Assembly (NCBI GenBank): GCA_905216055.1 | Contig: CAJMSH010000017.1 | Location: 1-15,786 of the forward strand | Length of the DNA stretch: 15,786 nt | Source: an uncultured bacterium | GTDB lineage: Bacteria > Cyanobacteriota > Vampirovibrionia > Gastranaerophilales > Gastranaerophilaceae | Direction: 5' to 3' | In this document: positions 12,436-15,786 of the stretch, in pieces | Layout: every line of letters starts with the position of its first letter | How positions within the stretch are numbered: position 1 is the first letter of the stretch | The notes under the pieces: model-generated | What the model was told of the DNA's origin: nothing | Databases searched by the model: none | What the model saw: the letters and a program-made list of their open reading frames with translations, nothing else | Translations under genes and position numbers: made by a program

Positions 12436-13611
12436 TTGAAAACTTTAAAATCAATGCGTTTGCACATAGGTGTTTTTGGCAGAACAAATGTTGGGAAATC
12501 TTCTTTATTAAACAGGGTTACAAATCAGGAAATCTCTATTGTGTCAGAAATTGCGGGGACTACGACTGATGTTGTTGAAAAATCAATGGAGCTTTTGCCT
12601 GTCGGACCTGTAACTTTTCTTGATACTGCGGGTTTGGATGATGAAACCGAGTTGGGCGAAAAACGTATTGAAAAAACAATGAAGATTATTAATCGTATTG
12701 ATGTTGCGGTTGTTGTTTGTGATTATGACGGGCTTGACGATTATGAAAAAGAGCTTATCAAAAAGTTTGATGAACTTCAAATTCCTTATTTAATCGTAGA
12801 AAATAAGTGCGATATTAAAAAGGTTGAAATACCTGATTATAAAAACGTTTTATATACATCGGTAAAGGATGATGAAAATCTTGTATTCAGATTTAAAGAT
12901 GCGCTTGTCAAACTTTTGCCTGATGATTTTGTAAATTCTCCAAAAATTGTTGGGGATTTGGTTCCGCCAAAAAGTACGGTTATTCTTGTAATTCCGATTG
13001 ATAAAGAGGCGCCTAAAGGCAGAATTATTTTGCCTCAAGTTCAGACAATCAGGGATTTGTTAGACAGCGATTGTTTGTCTTATGTTGTTAAAGAAACCGA
13101 ATTGAAACAGGCTATTGAAAACTTGAAAACCCCTCCTGCATTGGTTGTAACTGATAGTCAGGCGTTCAAACAGGTTAGTGAAATTGTACCTGAGAATATT
13201 GCGCTTACGTCTTTTTCAATCCTTTTTGCAAGATTGAAGGGTGATTTAGATGAATTTATAAAGGGTGCTAAGGCGATTGAAAATTTGAAAGACGGAGATA
13301 TGGTCTTGATTTTGGAAAGCTGTACGCACCATGCAATAGAAGATGATATCGGCAGGGTAAAAATTCCGAATTGGCTTCGTAAAAAGACGGGTAAAAATTT
13401 GGTTATCCACAATTATGCAGGTCATGATTTTCCTGATTTGTCGGATTACAAACTTGTAATTCATTGCGGAGCTTGCATGACAAACAGACGTGAAGTTTTA
13501 TCGAGAATTTTAATTGCAAATCAGAAAAATGTTCCGATTACCAATTATGGAATTGTAATATCTTATTGTTTGGGAATTTTACCGAGAGCTGTTAAGATTT
13601 TTGAAAAATAG
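12436..13611 (+). CDS. hydF: [FeFe]-hydrogenase H-cluster maturation GTPase HydF
   Basis: A 391-residue scaffold protein on which the HydE/HydG products are assembled into the 2Fe subcluster before transfer to HydA. The N-terminal GTPase domain has P-loop GRTNVGKSS (15-23), switch GTTTD (41-45), DTAG (63-66) and NKCD (123-126). The middle dimerisation domain follows, and the C-terminal cluster domain carries Cys296-x-His298 and His343-Cys344-x2-Cys347, the CxH...HCxxC signature of the family. The start is TTG 12436, with AAAGGG eight bases upstream, giving MKTLKSMRLHIGVFGRTN; the ATG at 12454 would cut into the usual N-terminus. No hydA, hydE or hydG is in the window, so the hydrogenase genes lie elsewhere. 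It implies anaerobic hydrogen metabolism. Confidence 0.95.
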   Translation: MKTLKSMRLHIGVFGRTNVGKSSLLNRVTNQEISIVSEIAGTTTDVVEKSMELLPVGPVTFLDTAGLDDETELGEKRIEKTMKIINRIDVAVVVCDYDGLDDYEKELIKKFDELQIPYLIVENKCDIKKVEIPDYKNVLYTSVKDDENLVFRFKDALVKLLPDDFVNSPKIVGDLVPPKSTVILVIPIDKEAPKGRIILPQVQTIRDLLDSDCLSYVVKETELKQAIENLKTPPALVVTDSQAFKQVSEIVPENIALTSFSILFARLKGDLDEFIKGAKAIENLKDGDMVLILESCTHHAIEDDIGRVKIPNWLRKKTGKNLVIHNYAGHDFPDLSDYKLVIHCGACMTNRREVLSRILIANQKNVPITNYGIVISYCLGILPRAVKIFEK

Positions 13612-13613
13612 CT

Positions 13614-13643
13614 TAAAGTTTTTCTCACATTCTGCCGTAATAT
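13614..13643 (+). promoter_or_regulatory. Sigma-28/FliA-like promoter of the winged-helix gene
   Basis: TAAAGTTT at 13614-13621 and GCCGTAATAT at 13634-13643, starting three bases after the hydF stop. GCCG begins 20 bases after the start of TAAAG, exactly as at 7601-7630. CTGCCGTAA (13632-13640) is also the left arm of an inverted repeat with TTACGGTAG (13677-13685). Confidence 0.45.
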
Positions 13644-13694
13644 TTAATGTAGAAGAATGATAAAGAAAAAAAATTTTTACGGTAGTATGATGTT

Positions 13695-14018
13695 ATGTAC
13701 GATTATCAATCCACAATTGAAGATAAAGAATTAAAGCAGGTAGGTTTAGAGCTAATGTTTATGACGCCTGAAAAGGGTGCTGTAGATAATTGGGTTACGG
13801 CAGTTGAGCTTGCCAAGATGGTTGATTTGCCTGTTGATACCGTAAAGAAAAAACTTGCTATATTGCGTGATGCAGGAATTGTTAGAGTTAAAGGAATAAA
13901 CCCGAAATATTGGAAGTTTGATGATTACAGTTTTCAGCGAATGGATGAAGATGATGAGGTTTATAAGCTTTTGTGTAGTTTTGACGATGTAGATTTTGAC
14001 AGATATTTCAGTTATTAA
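13695..14018 (+). CDS. Small winged-helix DNA-binding protein
   Basis: A 107-residue protein whose middle (about 33-72: WVTAVELAKMVDLPVDTVKKKLAILRDAGIVRVKGINPKYWKFDDY) matches a winged helix-turn-helix of the ArsR/MarR-like kind, with the recognition helix around 46-58 and the wing around 62-72. The N-terminus is a short helix (KELKQVGLELMFMTPEKG) and the C-terminus is very acidic and aromatic (MDEDDEVYKLLCSFDDVDFDRYFSY). No metal-binding or ligand motif is evident. There is no good ribosome binding site; TAGTAT lies six bases before the ATG, and the sigma-28-like promoter is 50 bases upstream. An inverted repeat in the upstream region may be its own operator. It converges on mnmE. Confidence 0.75.
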   Translation: MYDYQSTIEDKELKQVGLELMFMTPEKGAVDNWVTAVELAKMVDLPVDTVKKKLAILRDAGIVRVKGINPKYWKFDDYSFQRMDEDDEVYKLLCSFDDVDFDRYFSY

Positions 14019-14028
14019 TTTTATAAAA

Positions 14029-14091
14029 AATTTGCATTAATATAGATACTGAAATAAGTTCAGTATGACGAATTTAGGGTAATTTGCATTA
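14029..14091. repeat. Palindromic element flanked by 11-base direct repeats
   Basis: ATACTGAA (14046-14053) and TTCAGTAT (14059-14066) form a perfect eight-base inverted repeat with a five-base spacer. AATTTGCATTA occurs at 14029-14039 and again at 14081-14091, bracketing the 41 bases in between. The core ACTGAAATAAGTTCAGTATGACG resembles palindromic repeats dispersed in many bacterial genomes. No T-run follows, so it is not a standard terminator. Confidence 0.5.
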
Positions 14092-14126
14092 TAAATTGAG
14101 AAACAACTTTGCTTTTAAATAAAAGT

Positions 14127-15461
14127 TTATTTTCCAATACAAAAATGGTCAAAGATGTTGTTCAAAATATCGTCGGTGATTACTTCGCCTGTAATTTCAT
14201 CTAAAAATAACAGCGCTGATTTCAAGTCAATCGAGATTAAATCTTGCAATTGGTGAATTTTTGCGGCTTCAAGTGCTTGAGTTAAACTTTCTCTACATTT
14301 TACAAGACAATCTTGCTGACGTTTGTTTGTAATAAATTCTGTATCGTCCAGTGAGAAGTTGTATGATATTTCTTTAATTTTATTTTTAAGCTCGTCTAAG
14401 CCTTCTTTTGTTTCTGTTGAAAGGTAAAAAACTCCGTCTTTTCTTTCTTTTACCAAATCACATTTGTTTGCAATAACTATATGATTTTTGTCTTTTATCA
14501 AGTCAAGAATAGCTTTGTCTTCATCGTCCATTCCTTTGGAAACATCATATAAAAATAAGACTAAATCAGCTTCATCTGCGGATTGTTTTGAATATTCAAT
14601 CCCGATTTCTTCAACTTTTCCGACTTCGTCATTATCTCTTATGCCTGCTGTATCGATTAAAGTAATTGCAACATCCCAATCTAAAGTTTCTTTCAAAACA
14701 TCACGGGTTGTACCTGCAATATCTGTAACGATTGCACGTTCTACATTCAGCAGTGTATTGAATAATGATGATTTGCCGACATTCGGTTTGCCGACTATTG
14801 CAATTTTTATTCCCTGACGCATAATGTTTGAGGAATTTGCGCAGGATAAAATTTTGTTAATTTTTTCAAGAGCTTTTTCAAATTCAGAAATTATATAATC
14901 ATATTCAGGCTCTGCAACGTCTTCCGGAAAATCAATCCCTGCAACGATTTTTGATAGAACATCAAAAATATCTTTTCTGATTTCTTTAATTTTTGTGCTC
15001 AAAACTCCTGATAAATTTTTGGCTGATTGTTTTGCAAAATCTCTTGTTTTTGCATGGATTAAATCTGCAACGGCTTCAGCTTGAGATAAATCCATTTTTT
15101 TGTTCAAGAAGGCACGTTTTGTATATTCTCCGCGTTCTGCCATACGTGCGCCGTTTTTCAAAACAACATCAAGAATGTTTCTCACAACATTAATTCCGCC
15201 ATGGCAGTGAATTTCAATGACATCTTCTCCTGTGTAGCTGTGTGGATTTTTAAAAGGTAAAAGTAATACTTCATCAATTTTTTTGTCCCCGTCAACAATC
15301 CAGCCGTGAGAGATTTTGCCTGCTTCAAGGTTATGTTTTGAATATATTTTATCAATAATGTCAAAACTTTTGTCACCTGAAATTCTTATAACACCGACAC
15401 CACCTGTTCCGATAGGTGTTGCGATTGCGGCTATTGTGTCAAATTCTTGTAAAATATTCAT
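14127..15461 (-). CDS. mnmE: tRNA uridine-5-carboxymethylaminomethyl modification GTPase MnmE
   Basis: A 444-residue GTPase that, with MnmG, modifies the wobble uridine (position 34) of certain tRNAs. The N-terminal tetrahydrofolate-binding domain (ATPIGTGGVGVIRISG, 14-29; SYTGEDVIEIHCHGG, 75-89) is followed by the helical domain (GEYTKRAFLNKKMDLSQAEAVADLI). The inserted G domain has P-loop GKPNVGKSS (224-232), GTTRD (250-254), DTAG (270-273) and NKCD. The C-terminal FCIGK ends with the invariant Cys441 motif, so the protein is complete. ATG 15461 is chosen, six residues inside the longest frame, because MNILQEFDTIAAIATP is the family start and a TATAAT box ends six bases before it. dnaB lies 52 bases upstream in the same direction. 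Confidence 0.97.
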   Translation of the reverse strand: MNILQEFDTIAAIATPIGTGGVGVIRISGDKSFDIIDKIYSKHNLEAGKISHGWIVDGDKKIDEVLLLPFKNPHSYTGEDVIEIHCHGGINVVRNILDVVLKNGARMAERGEYTKRAFLNKKMDLSQAEAVADLIHAKTRDFAKQSAKNLSGVLSTKIKEIRKDIFDVLSKIVAGIDFPEDVAEPEYDYIISEFEKALEKINKILSCANSSNIMRQGIKIAIVGKPNVGKSSLFNTLLNVERAIVTDIAGTTRDVLKETLDWDVAITLIDTAGIRDNDEVGKVEEIGIEYSKQSADEADLVLFLYDVSKGMDDEDKAILDLIKDKNHIVIANKCDLVKERKDGVFYLSTETKEGLDELKNKIKEISYNFSLDDTEFITNKRQQDCLVKCRESLTQALEAAKIHQLQDLISIDLKSALLFLDEITGEVITDDILNNIFDHFCIGK

Positions 15462-15467
15462 AACTTG

Positions 15468-15473
15468 ATTATA
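15468..15473 (-). promoter_or_regulatory. mnmE -10 box, predicted leaderless
   Basis: On the minus strand a perfect TATAAT (15473-15468) is followed by six bases and ATG 15461. No Shine-Dalgarno is present. A -35 box is weak (TTGTAA at 15500-15495 would need a 21-base spacer), so mnmE may also be read from dnaB. Confidence 0.5.
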
Positions 15474-15513
15474 GCGCAAAAATGGAATACTTATTTACAA
15501 GTGTTATGAAACA

Positions 15514-15786
15514 TTAAAATACATCGGTTTTAATAGGGTTTTTAAATTTAGTAATATTGCCTTGGAACAGAAGTTTTACGGTTCCGACAGAGCCGTTTCT
15601 GTGTTTTGCAATAATAATTTCTGATTCCCCTTTAGATTGAGCTTTTGCTGCTGCATCTTCTTCACCGTCTTCTGCTTTTCTGTAATATTCATCACGATAT
15701 ATAAACATTACGATATCGGCATCCTGTTCGATAGAACCTGATTCTCTCAAATCTGAAAGCATCGGACGTTTGTCTGTTCTTGATTC
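15514..15786 (-). CDS. dnaB: Replicative DNA helicase DnaB, C-terminal end (5' part outside window)
   Basis: The last 90 codons of a replicative helicase; the frame is open to the window edge. ESRTDKRPMLSDLRESGSIEQDADIVMFIYRDEYY is the conserved late part of the RecA-like motor domain, including the DLRESG and QDAD blocks. EIIIAKHRNGSVGTVKLLF carries the strand and basic residues that act across the hexamer interface in ATP hydrolysis. A KAEDGEEDAAAKAQSKG insert between them is a variable loop of the family. The enzyme unwinds DNA ahead of the replisome. The stop codon lies 52 bases before the mnmE start on the same strand, with no terminator visible between them. Confidence 0.95.
   Translation of the reverse strand, partial: ESRTDKRPMLSDLRESGSIEQDADIVMFIYRDEYYRKAEDGEEDAAAKAQSKGESEIIIAKHRNGSVGTVKLLFQGNITKFKNPIKTDVF

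Noticed and set aside
15462..15479. Longer mnmE start at 15479
   Set aside because: It would place the TATAAT box inside the coding sequence and adds residues not usual in MnmE.
1..15786. CRISPR array, transposase, prophage or defence system
   Set aside because: No regularly spaced repeats, no transposase or phage-like protein and no toxin-antitoxin or nuclease genes were seen.

Overview
The window is strongly AT-rich bacterial DNA with short gaps between genes on both strands. The combination of a HydF maturase for [FeFe]-hydrogenase, a PPi-dependent phosphofructokinase, a HEAT-repeat protein and a large EF-hand/LysM repeat protein suggests a fermentative anaerobe. My best guess is a non-photosynthetic relative of cyanobacteria (Gastranaerophilales/Melainabacteria type). 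That guess rests on protein style and composition, not on a marker gene, so it is moderate only. I see no transposase, phage gene, CRISPR array, tRNA or rRNA.

Layout: (1) 2-517, the end of a D-2-hydroxyacid dehydrogenase whose catalytic Arg position is Ser. (2) 557-2421, a DUF4127 gene overlapping an mntP-like manganese exporter gene. (3) 2422-2774, a 350-base non-coding block with CATG-rich tandem repeats, a near-consensus promoter and a structured leader for a small Cys-rich protein (2775-2996). (4) 3099-4316, short-form hibernation factor hpf, then a family 2 glycosyltransferase. Two hairpins sharing one arm sequence bracket the glycosyltransferase. (5) 4392-5252, a HEAT-repeat protein (minus strand) with a long AU-rich leader. 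(6) 5562-7504, a cytoplasmic PAS-GAF histidine kinase (minus) divergent from a tiny XRE regulator (plus). (7) 7671-9548, the EF-hand/LysM repeat protein, converging on PPi-phosphofructokinase (9621-11303, minus). (8) 11495-13611, an unknown helical protein, rpsO and hydF. (9) 13695-14018, a winged-helix protein, converging on mnmE (14127-15461, minus), which follows the C-terminal end of dnaB (15514-15786, minus).

No novel multi-gene system is evident. The genes are mostly housekeeping or conserved-unknown, and the interest lies in expression signals. Three genes (557+, 7220-, 15461-) have a perfect TATAAT box exactly six bases before the ATG and no ribosome binding site, which predicts leaderless mRNAs. 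Two other genes (7671+, 13695+) share a promoter of sigma-28/FliA type, TAAAGT then GCCGTAA at identical spacing, so they may form a small alternative-sigma regulon. The rpsO leader has a hairpin next to the Shine-Dalgarno and an upstream 10-base perfect anti-Shine-Dalgarno. A palindrome flanked by an 11-base direct repeat lies between the converging genes at 14029-14091.

Start codons were chosen by combining Shine-Dalgarno position, promoter geometry and the usual family N-terminus. Several differ from the longest reading frame.
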